22,407 bases of DNA from Acetoanaerobium sp041831635. GTDB taxonomy: Bacteria > Bacillota > Clostridia > Peptostreptococcales > Filifactoraceae. The translations under genes were made by a program, and so were the position numbers. The notes under the pieces are model-generated. The model was not told the DNA's origin. It worked only from the letters and a program-made list of their open reading frames with translations, and did no database searches. The DNA lies in assembly GCA_041831635.1 (NCBI GenBank), contig JBHASY010000019.1, forward strand, positions 1 to 22,407, given 5' to 3'. Numbering within the stretch: position 1 is the first letter of the stretch; each line of letters starts with the position of its first letter. This document shows, in pieces, positions 1 to 7,476 of this stretch.

Positions 1-36
1 AATAAAATTTTTACCTATAAATTTATAAATAAGAAA

Positions 37-66
37 TTCCAATATAAGCAAATATTATGCTATAAT
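37..66 (+). promoter_or_regulatory. Extended -10 promoter for the YARHG membrane-protein gene
   Basis: A perfect TATAAT at 61-66 is directly preceded by TGC (58-60), which makes an extended -10 element. A weak -35 (TTCCAA, 37-42, 4 of 6 matches) lies 18 bases upstream. Transcription would start near 73 and give a leader of about 28 nt carrying AGGAGG at 89-94. The surrounding 100 bases are very AT-rich and contain no other gene. Confidence 0.6.
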
Positions 67-100
67 ATTTTAAAATGAAGTATAAAAAGGAGGTGCTTAT

Positions 101-1030
101 ATGTCTGATAACTACTTGCCTACTGACTCAGAGACTAAAATCGACAATTTGCTAAAAGAAGTAGAAAATTTAATTTTAAAACGTGATTTTGACGAGGCTA
201 TTAGCATAGTAGAAGAAAGTAGAAATCATACTAAAAAATTTGCAACTGTAAAGCAGCAGCTTCTATTAAATAAATATCAGACTATAATCCTGTTTGAACT
301 TACTCGCTCAGCTTATGAAATAGAAAAGGACGCCCATAAATTTTTAAGTCTTTTTGAAAAAAATCAAGATTTTTTTGAACTTCATTTGGATAAATCTAAG
401 TACAACAGACTTTTAAAATATCGGTCAAATATCAGAAAAAAGCTAAGAAGAAAAAAGCTTAACATCATCGCAACTGTAGTTTTTTTGCTATTCGCCGTAC
501 TTATATATAGACTGGTTAATGCAGAGTCTTTTCCTAAAATATCGTTTGGCAACTTTTTTTCATCTATGGCAGAGCACTCTACATCAGATGAACCTGATGA
601 TAATATAGTTACCGATTCCGGTTCGGATACTTCTAATGATAGCAGTAATATGGTTGTTACCAGTGATACTGCTTTTGATCTTACCTATGAACCGGTTTTA
701 GATACTGAACCGCAAAATTCTCCTGTCTTAACTGACACTATCGTAGATGGTGACTATTTGCTTCCCAGTGACTCTAAGGTTTTGACTACTGAAGATATTG
801 TAGGAATGACTTCAAAAGACCTAAGACTTGCTATAAATGAAATGTATGCCAGACATGGATATTATTTCGGAGCAGGGGCAAATCAGCGTTATTTTGATGA
901 AAAGTCTTGGTATAATCCTAATATGGATATCAAAAGCCCTGACGATATCATCGCTAAGTTTACTGAAATAGAAAATAAAAATTTGTCTTTTCTAGCTGCT
1001 CAAGAAAGACGGTTAAAAAATAATAACTAG
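101..1030 (+). CDS. Single-pass membrane protein with C-terminal YARHG domain
   Basis: The 309-residue product has a charged, probably helical N-terminal part (1-119) ending in a basic stretch (KKLRRKK near 113-119), one membrane segment (about 121-137), a linker rich in Ser, Thr and Asp (about 155-215), and a C-terminal domain at about 218-305. That domain contains NEMYARHG (246-253), the hallmark of the YARHG family, which is found in extracytoplasmic regions of many Firmicutes proteins; its biochemical role is unknown. The basic side before the membrane segment predicts a cytoplasmic N-terminus and an exposed YARHG domain. The ATG follows AGGAGG by 6 bases. It is followed directly by a tiny hydrophobic gene and converges on rplQ. 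Function is not known; a cell-envelope role is inference. Confidence 0.8.
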   Translation: MSDNYLPTDSETKIDNLLKEVENLILKRDFDEAISIVEESRNHTKKFATVKQQLLLNKYQTIILFELTRSAYEIEKDAHKFLSLFEKNQDFFELHLDKSKYNRLLKYRSNIRKKLRRKKLNIIATVVFLLFAVLIYRLVNAESFPKISFGNFFSSMAEHSTSDEPDDNIVTDSGSDTSNDSSNMVVTSDTAFDLTYEPVLDTEPQNSPVLTDTIVDGDYLLPSDSKVLTTEDIVGMTSKDLRLAINEMYARHGYYFGAGANQRYFDEKSWYNPNMDIKSPDDIIAKFTEIENKNLSFLAAQERRLKNNN

Positions 1031-1041
1031 GAGGTAATGAT

Positions 1042-1137
1042 ATGAAAATAGTATATAGGGCTTTATTTATCCTATCTTTTATTCTCTTGCTAGTTAGTAT
1101 GGGACTTTTGGTCGCAAAAATCTTCTTTATAGAATAA
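1042..1137 (+). CDS. 31-residue single-span hydrophobic peptide
   Basis: A short frame begins at ATG 1042 with an excellent AGGAGG at 1029-1034, which overlaps the stop codon of the preceding gene, and ends at TAA 1135-1137. The peptide begins MKIVYRALFILSF and is hydrophobic almost throughout, with one basic N-terminal patch, so it would form a single membrane helix. The strong ribosome binding site, the tight coupling to the YARHG gene and the terminator 14 bases downstream favour a real gene. I do not recognise a family. It could be a small membrane partner of the YARHG protein, which is inference only. Confidence 0.6.
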   Translation: MKIVYRALFILSFILLLVSMGLLVAKIFFIE

Positions 1138-1151
1138 CATAATTTTAATAT

Positions 1152-1215
1152 AAAAAGCCTGAATCGTTTCATACATCTACATTTCTTAAATGTATGAAAT
1201 AATTCAGGCTTTTTT
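1152..1215. terminator. Bidirectional intrinsic terminator between convergent operons
   Basis: AAAAAGCCTGAAT (1152-1164) pairs with ATTCAGGCTTTTT (1202-1215), and TTTCATACAT (1167-1176) pairs with ATGTATGAAA (1190-1199). Only one mismatch and one wobble lie between the two stem parts, and the loop is 13 nt. A-rich and T-rich flanks on opposite ends make it work in both directions. It closes the YARHG/small-peptide transcript on the plus strand and the alpha operon after rplQ on the minus strand. Confidence 0.9.
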
Positions 1216-1230
1216 AATTCAAAAAATCAA

Positions 1231-1572
1231 TTAAACAAGCTCCACTATAGCCATCGGTGCACCGTCTCCACGTCTTGGCCCAAGTTTCATTATTCTTGTA
1301 TATCCACCTTGTCTTTCGCTATACTTAGGTGCTATTTCGTCAAACAAATTCTTAACCACAGTTTCATCCATCATGTACGCCATAGCCTGTCTTCTAGCGT
1401 GAAGATCTCCTCTTTTTCCAAGAGTGATCATCTTTTCCACCATTCTTCTGGCCTCTTTGGCTCTAGTCTCGGTAGTGGTAATTCTTCCATGTTTTAGTAT
1501 ATCAGTAGCAAGGTTTCTAAGAACTGCTCTTCTATGAGATGAAACCATGCCCAGTTTTCTGTACATTGCCAT
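1231..1572 (-). CDS. rplQ: 50S ribosomal protein L17
   Basis: L17 is a large-subunit protein near the peptide exit tunnel region. The 113-residue product carries the family core ITLGKRGDLHARRQA and the C-terminal block GGYTRIMKLGPRRGDGAPMA, and length is normal for the shorter bacterial forms. The first of two in-frame ATGs (MAMYRK) lies 9 bases after GGAGG and is preferred over the second. It is the last gene of the alpha operon, 20 bases after rpoA, followed by the bidirectional terminator. The ecfA/ecfT/truA genes that follow rplQ in Bacillus are absent here. Confidence 0.97.
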   Translation of the reverse strand: MAMYRKLGMVSSHRRAVLRNLATDILKHGRITTTETRAKEARRMVEKMITLGKRGDLHARRQAMAYMMDETVVKNLFDEIAPKYSERQGGYTRIMKLGPRRGDGAPMAIVELV

Positions 1573-1592
1573 TGTTATATCCCTCCTTTTCC

Positions 1593-2534
1593 CTAGTCTT
1601 CACTTGGCTTAAGGCTGAATCCAAGCTCTTCCAGCTTTTGAATAACTTCTTCTAGTGATTTCTTGCCTAGGTTTCTAACTTTCATCATATCGTCTTCCGT
1701 TTTCTCGGTTAATTCCTCAACCGTGTTGATACCGGCACGTTTAAGGCAATTATATGATCTAACGGATAAATCAAGTTCTTCTATGGTCATTTCAAGAGCT
1801 TTTTCTTTTTTATCTTCTTCCTTTTCAACCATAAGTTCTACTTCTCCCAGGTGGTCAGTAAGATCGATAAACAAGTTCAGATGCTCTACTAGTATCTTTG
1901 CCCCTAGTGAAACTCCCTCTTGTGGTCCTATACTTCCATCTGTCCAAACTTCTAATATAAGTCTTTCAAAGTCAGTTCTATCTCCTACCCTTGTATTTTC
2001 AGTGTAGTAACTTACCTTATGAACAGGTGTATATATAGAGTCTACAGGGATTATTCCTATAGGCATATCCTCAGATTTGTTGTTTTCGGCAGAAACATAG
2101 CCTCTACCCCTATCTACATTGATTTCCATATATAGCTTTGCATCTTCACAAAGTGTTGCTATATGTAAATCTTTGTTTAAGATTTCAACATCTGAAGGAC
2201 ATATAATATCTCCGGCGGTAATAACACCTTCTCCGGTATGATCTATTTTTAATACCTTTGTTCCATCTGAATCAATTTTCATAGAAAGCTCTTTTAGAGT
2301 TAATATAATTTCCGTAACGTCCTCTTTTACACCTTTAATGGTAGAAAATTCATGTAGCACTGTATCTACTTTAATAGACGTAACCGCAGCACCGGGAAGA
2401 GATGACAAAAGCACTCTTCTTAATGAGTTTCCTACAGTTATACCGAATCCTCTTTCAAGTGGTTCTAAGGCGAATTTACCATAATTATCTTTAAGCTCTA
2501 TCACTTCTATCGTTGGTTTTTCAATTTCTATCAC
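1593..2534 (-). CDS. rpoA: DNA-directed RNA polymerase alpha subunit
   Basis: The alpha subunit forms a dimer that nucleates RNA polymerase assembly and contacts UP elements and activators. The 313-residue product has the N-terminal assembly domain (EPLERGFGITVGNSLRRVLL near residues 27-46), an acidic/basic linker at about 236-255, and the helix-hairpin-helix C-terminal domain (about 256-313) with LSVRSYNCLKRAGI; Arg259 corresponds to the main DNA-contacting Arg of the family. It starts with GTG 9 bases after a strong GGAGG. A 62-base gap with a weak hairpin separates it from rpsD; rplQ follows 20 bases later. Confidence 0.98.
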   Translation of the reverse strand: MIEIEKPTIEVIELKDNYGKFALEPLERGFGITVGNSLRRVLLSSLPGAAVTSIKVDTVLHEFSTIKGVKEDVTEIILTLKELSMKIDSDGTKVLKIDHTGEGVITAGDIICPSDVEILNKDLHIATLCEDAKLYMEINVDRGRGYVSAENNKSEDMPIGIIPVDSIYTPVHKVSYYTENTRVGDRTDFERLILEVWTDGSIGPQEGVSLGAKILVEHLNLFIDLTDHLGEVELMVEKEEDKKEKALEMTIEELDLSVRSYNCLKRAGINTVEELTEKTEDDMMKVRNLGKKSLEEVIQKLEELGFSLKPSED

Positions 2535-2564
2535 TAATAAACCCTCCTTGTAAAATAATTTAAA

Positions 2565-2588
2565 AAGATCACCGAGGGTACTAATCTT
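2565..2588 (-). other. Weak hairpin with U-run between rpsD and rpoA
   Basis: In minus-strand RNA, AAGAT and ATCTT pair around an inner ACC/GGU stem, and a short U-run follows the outer stem. The stem is short, so it may be a processing site or mild attenuator rather than a true terminator; rpoA and rplQ lie downstream and must be expressed. Confidence 0.3.
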
Positions 2589-2596
2589 AGGTGCTG

Positions 2597-3220
2597 TTAT
2601 TTAGAGTAAAGCTCTACGATTAGATGTTCTGCTACTTCAAGGTCTATATCTTCTCTTGTAGGATTTGCAACCACTTTAGCACTCATCGACTCAAGACTTG
2701 CATCAAGCCATTTAGGAGCTACTCTTGTAGAGTTCTCTGCTAAAGACTTAAGTTTTACAGATGATCTTGAAGTTTCTTTTACTGCTACAACATCTCCGAC
2801 ATTAACTGTCATAGATGGAATATTAGCTTTATGTCCATTTAGGGTAAAATGTCCATGTCTTACCAGTTGTCTTGCTTCTTTTCTGGATGCTGCAAGTCCC
2901 ATTCTATAAACTACATTATCCAGTCTTCTCTCTAAAAGGTTAAGTAGGTTTTCCCCTGCCATACCTTGCATTTTCTCAGCACGTTCAAAAGTCAATCTAA
3001 ACTGAGTTTCTAAGACTCCATAGATTCTTTTAACTTTTTGTTTTTCTCTTAATTGTTCTCCATAGTTAGAAAGTTTCTTTCTTCCTTGGCCATGTTGTCC
3101 CGGCGCATATGCTCTTTTAGCAAATGCACATTTATCTGTATAGCATCTATCGCCTTTAAGGAATAATTTCATTCCTTCTCTACGGCAAAGTCTGCATGAT
3201 GAATCAGTATATCTTGCCAC
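2597..3220 (-). CDS. rpsD: 30S ribosomal protein S4, zinc-binding form
   Basis: S4 is a primary 16S rRNA-binding protein that nucleates small-subunit assembly and in many bacteria also represses its own operon. The 207-residue product has Cys9, Cys12, Cys26 and Cys31, the four-cysteine zinc site of C+ S4 proteins, then the S4 RNA-binding domain (ERRLDNVVYRMGLAASRKEA and following). The start is GTG (GTG GCA AGA), 10 bases after AGGAGG. Its place between rpsK and rpoA is the Clostridia-type and enterobacterial order; in Bacillus subtilis rpsD lies elsewhere. Confidence 0.98.
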   Translation of the reverse strand: MARYTDSSCRLCRREGMKLFLKGDRCYTDKCAFAKRAYAPGQHGQGRKKLSNYGEQLREKQKVKRIYGVLETQFRLTFERAEKMQGMAGENLLNLLERRLDNVVYRMGLAASRKEARQLVRHGHFTLNGHKANIPSMTVNVGDVVAVKETSRSSVKLKSLAENSTRVAPKWLDASLESMSAKVVANPTREDIDLEVAEHLIVELYSK

Positions 3221-3240
3221 TTATATGACACCTCCTTAAA

Positions 3241-3639
3241 TTAAACTCTTCTTCTTTTTGGCGGTCTGCATCCATTGTGAGGAATAGGAGTAACATCTTT
3301 AATCATAGTTACATCCAGTCCTGCTGCTTGAAGTGCACGAATAGCCGCCTCTCTTCCTGCTCCCGGTCCTTTTACAAATACTTCTACAGATCTTAGTCCA
3401 TGTTCCATAGCACCTTTACTTGCTGTTTCTGCCGCCATTTGAGCTGCAAATGGAGTAGATTTTCTTGAACCTTTAAATCCAAGTTGACCAGCACTTGCCC
3501 AAGAAAGAGCATTTCCATGAACATCAGTCAATGTAATGATAGTGTTGTTAAAAGTAGACTGAATATGTGCGTGACCTTTTTCTATGTTTTTACGCTCTCT
3601 TCTTTTTACACGAGTCACTTTTTTCTTTGGCTTAGCCAT
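3241..3639 (-). CDS. rpsK: 30S ribosomal protein S11
   Basis: S11 lies on the small-subunit platform near the mRNA exit site. The 132-residue product shows family blocks HIQSTFNNTIITLTD (about 26-40), GSRKSTPFAAQ (57-67) and the basic C-terminus with PHNGCRPPKRRR. ATG lies 10 bases after GGAGG. It sits 35 bases after rpsM and 20 bases before rpsD in the alpha operon. Length is normal and nothing is missing. Confidence 0.98.
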   Translation of the reverse strand: MAKPKKKVTRVKRRERKNIEKGHAHIQSTFNNTIITLTDVHGNALSWASAGQLGFKGSRKSTPFAAQMAAETASKGAMEHGLRSVEVFVKGPGAGREAAIRALQAAGLDVTMIKDVTPIPHNGCRPPKRRRV

Positions 3640-3674
3640 TATTATTTTCCCTCCTTACTTTTTAAATAGAGAAT

Positions 3675-4043
3675 TTATTTTTTCTTCTTACGACCAACAG
3701 TTCTCTTTGGACCTTTTCTGGTTCTTGCGTTGGTTTTCGTCTTTTGACCTCTAACAGGAAGCCCTTTCATATGTCTGATACCTCTGTAGCATCTGATATC
3801 TCTAAGTCTTTTGATATTTAAAGAAATCTCTCTACGTAAATCTCCCTCTACGTTGTAATTGTCAATTTCTTTTCTTAACAGGTTTACCTCTTCTTCCGTC
3901 AAATCTTTAATTCTGGTATTTTCATTGATACCTGTAGCTGCTAATATTTTAGAAGAAGTATTTTTACCTATTCCGAATATATATGTCAGACCGATTACTA
4001 CTCTTTTTTCTCTTGGTAAGTCTACACCGGCAATACGAGCCAT
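3675..4043 (-). CDS. rpsM: 30S ribosomal protein S13
   Basis: S13 sits in the head of the small subunit and forms intersubunit bridges and P-site tRNA contacts through its basic tail. The 122-residue product starts MARIAGVDLPREKR, carries the helix-two-turn-helix part (YIFGIGKNTSSKIL) and the conserved RCYRGIRHMKGLPVRGQ, and ends in a lysine-rich tail. ATG lies 9 bases after GGAGG. The 70-base gap upstream, larger than most in the cluster, holds an extended -10 promoter candidate. Confidence 0.98.
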   Translation of the reverse strand: MARIAGVDLPREKRVVIGLTYIFGIGKNTSSKILAATGINENTRIKDLTEEEVNLLRKEIDNYNVEGDLRREISLNIKRLRDIRCYRGIRHMKGLPVRGQKTKTNARTRKGPKRTVGRKKKK

Positions 4044-4082
4044 GTATTTACACCTCCTATTTTACATTTATATCAAAACTGT

Positions 4083-4091
4083 ATTATATCA
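4083..4091 (-). promoter_or_regulatory. Candidate internal extended -10 promoter for the alpha operon
   Basis: On the minus strand TGATATAAT combines TGn with a perfect TATAAT (4083-4088) and no recognisable -35. Transcription would begin near 4076, about 33 nt ahead of the rpsM start. A second copy of TTTGATATAA lies 16 bases away (4068-4077), forming a direct repeat. E. coli has its alpha-operon promoter at the same place, ahead of rpsM; activity here is inference. Confidence 0.45.
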
Positions 4092-4113
4092 AATAATGGT
4101 GTTTTCTGAAATC

Positions 4114-4227
4114 CTAACCTTGTTTTTGCTTATGTTTAGGATTTTCGCAGATAACCATTACTTTGCCTTTTCTTTTAATTATTTTGCATTTTTCGCAAAT
4201 AGGCTTAACAGATGGCCTTACTTTCAT
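4114..4227 (-). CDS. rpmJ: 50S ribosomal protein L36
   Basis: L36 is the smallest large-subunit protein and binds 23S rRNA with a zinc ribbon. The 37-residue product, read directly from the sequence, starts MKVRPSVKPICEKCK and carries Cys11, Cys14, Cys27 and His32, the complete zinc-binding (C+) set, so no zinc-free replacement is needed for function. ATG lies 6 bases after AAGGAGGG. It sits 17 bases after infA and 70 bases before rpsM. Confidence 0.96.
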   Translation of the reverse strand: MKVRPSVKPICEKCKIIKRKGKVMVICENPKHKQKQG

Positions 4228-4244
4228 CTTAATCCCTCCTTAGG

Positions 4245-4463
4245 CTACTTCTTTCGCCAAGTAATTCTCCCTTTAGTGAGATCATAGGGAGAAAGTTCAA
4301 CAGTTACCTTGTCTCCAGGAAGTATTCTTATGAAGTGCATTCTTAATTTTCCTGAAATATGAGCTATAATTTCGTGATCATTTTCTAATTTAACCTTAAA
4401 CATAGCATTTGGAAGTGCATCAGTTATAGTACCTTCCAATTCTATAACGTCTTTCTTCGACAT
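4245..4463 (-). CDS. infA: Translation initiation factor IF-1
   Basis: IF-1 binds the A site of the 30S subunit during initiation. The 72-residue product is a single OB-fold (S1-like) domain with DVIELEGTITDALPNAMFKV near the start and ISGKLRMHFIRILPGDKV in the second half, the normal length and layout. It starts one base after the stop of the KOW gene, and its Shine-Dalgarno (AAGGGAGGG) lies inside the KOW gene's last codons, so translation of the two is probably coupled. Confidence 0.97.
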   Translation of the reverse strand: MSKKDVIELEGTITDALPNAMFKVKLENDHEIIAHISGKLRMHFIRILPGDKVTVELSPYDLTKGRITWRKK

Positions 4464-4464
4464 A

Positions 4465-4752
4465 TTATCCCTCCCTTATGTTAGAATATCCTAGTTTTTC
4501 AAGTTCTTTTCTTATAAAAGCATTTTGGCTTTGCAGGTCGTTGTAATTTATTTTATCCATATTTTCTGAAACTGCTTTCATTAACTTTAGATGCTTTAGC
4601 TTTTTAAGTTTCGGATTTTGAATTTTTCTAAGCCTTCCGTCAGAGATTAGTACGTAGTCCTCGTCAACTATGCTGACAATTATAAAATATCTGTCTTTAT
4701 CTCTACCTGAGATGCTTTTTACTACTTGACCTATTTGAATTTTCCCATTCAA
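4465..4752 (-). CDS. KOW-domain RNA-binding protein, L14e-like
   Basis: The 95-residue product has a KOW/L14e-like N-terminal half: IGQVVKSISGRDKDRYFIIV (about 6-25) followed by YVLISDGRLRKI. Its C-terminal half is basic and helical. Similar small proteins are encoded between map and infA in many Firmicutes and are annotated as RNA-binding or L14e/L6e/L27e-like; the exact role is unsettled. The start is TTG at 4752, 7 bases after AGGAGG; the nearby ATG is out of frame. It follows map by 13 bases and ends one base before infA. A role in ribosome function is inference from domain and context. Confidence 0.85.
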   Translation of the reverse strand: MNGKIQIGQVVKSISGRDKDRYFIIVSIVDEDYVLISDGRLRKIQNPKLKKLKHLKLMKAVSENMDKINYNDLQSQNAFIRKELEKLGYSNIREG

Positions 4753-4765
4753 GGCGTGACCTCCT

Positions 4766-5515
4766 TTATATTGCTGTTAAAAGCAAAGGTTGTTCACTCG
4801 TTATCGCAATAGTATGTTCGTAGTGCGCAGATTTTTTAGCATCCAGCGTCACTGCTGTCCATCCGTCACTTAACACTTTAACCTTATAGGTTCCTTGATT
4901 TACCATGGGTTCTATCGCCAACACCATGCCTTCTTGAAGCCTAGGACCTCTACCGGCCGGGCCAAAATTTGGAATCTGAGGTTCTTCATGCAGCTCTTTT
5001 CCAACACCATGTCCAACAAAATCTCTAACCATAGAAAATCCATAACTCGTAGCATATACCTCAATAGCATGTGAAATATCCGATAGTCTGTTGCCCACTA
5101 CAGCATTTTTAATTCCTTCATAAAAGCTTTGTCTGGTTACATCTATTAAAAGTTTATCCTCTTCAGATATCTTTCCTACAGCGTGTGTCTTTGCAGCATC
5201 TCCATGATATCCTTTGTAAAATGCTCCTATGTCAATACTTATAATATCTCCATTTTTAAGTATTGTTTTTTTCGATGGTATTCCATGGACTACTACTTCG
5301 TTTGGTGAAGCACAGATACTTCCACTAAATCCGCCATATCCTTTAAAAGAAGGAACTGCATTGTACTTGGTTATATTTTTTTCTGCTATTTGATCCAGCT
5401 CATAAGTGCTTATGCCTTCTTTTATAGCCTCTCTTAGAAGTTCGTGAGTTTCAGCGACTATTTTCCCGGCATCTCTTAATAGCTCAACTTCGTTTTTTGA
5501 TTTTATAATAATCAT
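4766..5515 (-). CDS. map: Methionine aminopeptidase, type I
   Basis: This cytoplasmic metalloenzyme removes the N-terminal Met from new proteins when the second residue is small. The 249-residue product has all five metal ligands of the pita-bread fold: Asp95 (SIDIGA), Asp106 (HGDAAKT), His169 (GHGVGKELHE), Glu202 (AIEPM) and Glu233 (HYEHTIA), plus the substrate-site His78. No N-terminal zinc-finger extension is present. The ATG directly follows the TAA of adk, with a weak AGGAAG inside the adk end, which suggests coupled translation. Confidence 0.98.
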   Translation of the reverse strand: MIIIKSKNEVELLRDAGKIVAETHELLREAIKEGISTYELDQIAEKNITKYNAVPSFKGYGGFSGSICASPNEVVVHGIPSKKTILKNGDIISIDIGAFYKGYHGDAAKTHAVGKISEEDKLLIDVTRQSFYEGIKNAVVGNRLSDISHAIEVYATSYGFSMVRDFVGHGVGKELHEEPQIPNFGPAGRGPRLQEGMVLAIEPMVNQGTYKVKVLSDGWTAVTLDAKKSAHYEHTIAITSEQPLLLTAI

Positions 5516-6166
5516 TTATTTGTCACTTCCTAAGGCACTTACTATATCTTCAAGCACCTTATCTATATCCTGCTGACCATCTATAGTCACTAGAATATTC
5601 TTTTTAGTATAGTAGTCAATAAGAGGCTGAGTTTCATTTAAATACACCTCTATCCTCTTTGATACGGTTTCTTCGACGTCGTCAGTTCTTTGGAAAAGGT
5701 CTCCCTGACATAAGTCGCAGACAGAATCTTGCTTAGGTTTGTTAAATTCTATGTGGAAAGTTGCTCCACAGTTTTTACAAATTCTCCTTCCTACAGCTCT
5801 GCCTACAAGTATACCTTTATCAACTTCTATATTTATCACTTTATCCATCTTGGTATTCATTTTTCCAAGAGCCTCATCTAATGCCTTAGCTTGATTTTCT
5901 GTCCTTGGAAATCCGTCTAATAAGAAGCCCTCTTTTGCATCCGCTTCTCTTAGTCTATCTTCTACTATCGCTACTACAAGTTCATCCGGCACAAGTAAGC
6001 CTTTATCCATATATTCTTTAGCTTTTCTTCCAAGCTCGGTATTTTCTTTAATGTTTTTTCTAAAGATATCCCCTGTAGAAATATGTGGCACCTTGTATCT
6101 ATCTACGATTCCGGAAGCTTGTGTACCTTTTCCAGCTCCCGGAGGTCCTAAAAGTATCAATCTCAT
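5516..6166 (-). CDS. adk: Adenylate kinase, zinc-lid type
   Basis: Adenylate kinase interconverts ATP + AMP and 2 ADP in the cytoplasm. The 216-residue product has the P-loop GPPGAGKGTQ (7-16), the AMP-binding DGFPRTENQ block (84-92) and a long lid with Cys130, Cys133, Cys150 and Cys153, the four-cysteine zinc site common in Gram-positive enzymes. ATG lies 8 bases after AGGAG. It follows secY by 35 bases, a gap holding a compact hairpin, and abuts map without spacing. Confidence 0.98.
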   Translation of the reverse strand: MRLILLGPPGAGKGTQASGIVDRYKVPHISTGDIFRKNIKENTELGRKAKEYMDKGLLVPDELVVAIVEDRLREADAKEGFLLDGFPRTENQAKALDEALGKMNTKMDKVINIEVDKGILVGRAVGRRICKNCGATFHIEFNKPKQDSVCDLCQGDLFQRTDDVEETVSKRIEVYLNETQPLIDYYTKKNILVTIDGQQDIDKVLEDIVSALGSDK

Positions 6167-6185
6167 ATTTTCATCTCCTAGGAAT

Positions 6186-6201
6186 ACTCCGACATCGGAG
6201 T
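6186..6201 (-). other. Compact hairpin between secY and adk
   Basis: ACTCCG (6186-6191) and CGGAGT (6196-6201) form a perfect 6-bp stem around a 4-base loop, directly after the secY stop codon and ahead of the adk ribosome binding site. There is no U-run, so it is not a terminator. An mRNA-processing or stability role is possible but unproven. Confidence 0.45.
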
Positions 6202-7476
6202 CTATTTTAAAAAGCCTTGATAATGTCTCATTACCATTTGCGCCTCAATTTGTTTCATCGTTTCAATAGCAACACCGACAACAATCAAAAGTGATGTTCC
6301 GCCAAATCTAAACGGTATGTTTGTAGCAGAATATATAATAGTCGGCAACGCTGCTATAAGTGCCAAAAATATCGCTCCTGCAAGTGTCAATCTGTTAAGC
6401 ACTCTTGTCAAATACTCTTCTGTAGATTTTCCGGGTCTTATTCCCGGAATAAATCCGTTTGAGTTTTTCATATTTTCTGCAACTTCGTCAGGTTTAAACG
6501 TAATAGATATATAAAAATATGTGAAGAATACTACCAGCAGGAATTCTGTAATGGTATACACATAAATCCCGGGACTTGCACTAGCTGTGAACCATTTTGA
6601 AACAAATGCCTGATATCCGGAATTTTTTATAAATATCCCTAAAGTTTGCGGAAATGCCAGTAAAGATACAGCAAAAATTACAGGTATTACTCCGGCCTGA
6701 TTTACTTTTAGAGGAATATGGGTCGACTGTCCTCCATAAGTTTTTCTTCCTACAACTCTTTTTGCATACTGAACAGGTATTTTTCTGACTCCTTGCAGTA
6801 CCAAGATAACTCCTACTATTATAGCTAAAGAGATTACTAAAAATACTCCTACTTGAATAATGTTAAGTTCTCCTGATTTCAAAAGTTCATAAGTTTGAAC
6901 TGTAGCCTGTGGTATTCTAGATACTATACCTGCAAAGATTAAAAGCGAAATCCCGTTTCCAATGCCTTTTTCCGTAATTTGCTCTCCTAACCACATCAAA
7001 AACGCCGTACCTGCTGTAAGAGTTAAAACTACGCTTATTTTACTAAGTATGGAGTCAGAAACAAGGGCATTATTGAAAAATCCTATTCCTATGGCAGTAG
7101 CCTGAACCATTGCCAAAACTACTGTAAGATATCTGGTGTATTGAATAATCTTCTTTCTTCCCTCTTCACCTGATTTTTGCATATCTTCAAGTGCAGGTAT
7201 AGCAACGGTAAGTAGTTGCATTACTATAGAAGATGTAATATAAGGGGTAATGCTAAGTGCGAAAATCGTAAAATTACTAAATGCTCCTCCCGCCACAATA
7301 TCGTAAAAAGAAAGTATTCCTGCCTGTTGAGAAATCATTTGTTTTATTACATCTACTTTCATTCCCGGAACAGGAACAGCAGTACCTATTCTAAATATCA
7401 CAAGCATTAAAACAGTGAACGCCAGTTTTTTTCTTAAATCCGGTATCTTAAGAGCATTTTGAAGTGTCTTAAACAT
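6202..7476 (-). CDS. secY: Protein translocase subunit SecY
   Basis: SecY forms the membrane channel through which the Sec system exports proteins and inserts membrane proteins. The 424-residue product has the expected 10 hydrophobic spans, the family N-terminus (IPDLRKKLAFTVLMLVIFR), the plug region, and later blocks such as VQYAKRVVGRKTYGGQSTH and GFIPGIRPGKSTEEYL. The ATG overlaps the rplO stop by one base (TAATG), with GAGGTG 5-6 bases upstream inside rplO, so the two are translationally coupled. The secY-adk-map order is typical of Firmicutes. Confidence 0.98.
   Translation of the reverse strand: MFKTLQNALKIPDLRKKLAFTVLMLVIFRIGTAVPVPGMKVDVIKQMISQQAGILSFYDIVAGGAFSNFTIFALSITPYITSSIVMQLLTVAIPALEDMQKSGEEGRKKIIQYTRYLTVVLAMVQATAIGIGFFNNALVSDSILSKISVVLTLTAGTAFLMWLGEQITEKGIGNGISLLIFAGIVSRIPQATVQTYELLKSGELNIIQVGVFLVISLAIIVGVILVLQGVRKIPVQYAKRVVGRKTYGGQSTHIPLKVNQAGVIPVIFAVSLLAFPQTLGIFIKNSGYQAFVSKWFTASASPGIYVYTITEFLLVVFFTYFYISITFKPDEVAENMKNSNGFIPGIRPGKSTEEYLTRVLNRLTLAGAIFLALIAALPTIIYSATNIPFRFGGTSLLIVVGVAIETMKQIEAQMVMRHYQGFLK

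Noticed and set aside
960..1172. Minus-strand frame of 70 codons at the convergent end
   Set aside because: It would start inside the bidirectional terminator and overlap the YARHG and small-peptide genes on the other strand.
3859..4287. Plus-strand frame of 142 codons over rpsM, rpmJ and infA
   Set aside because: It is antisense to three certain ribosomal and translation genes and has low-complexity hydrophobic content typical of shadow frames.
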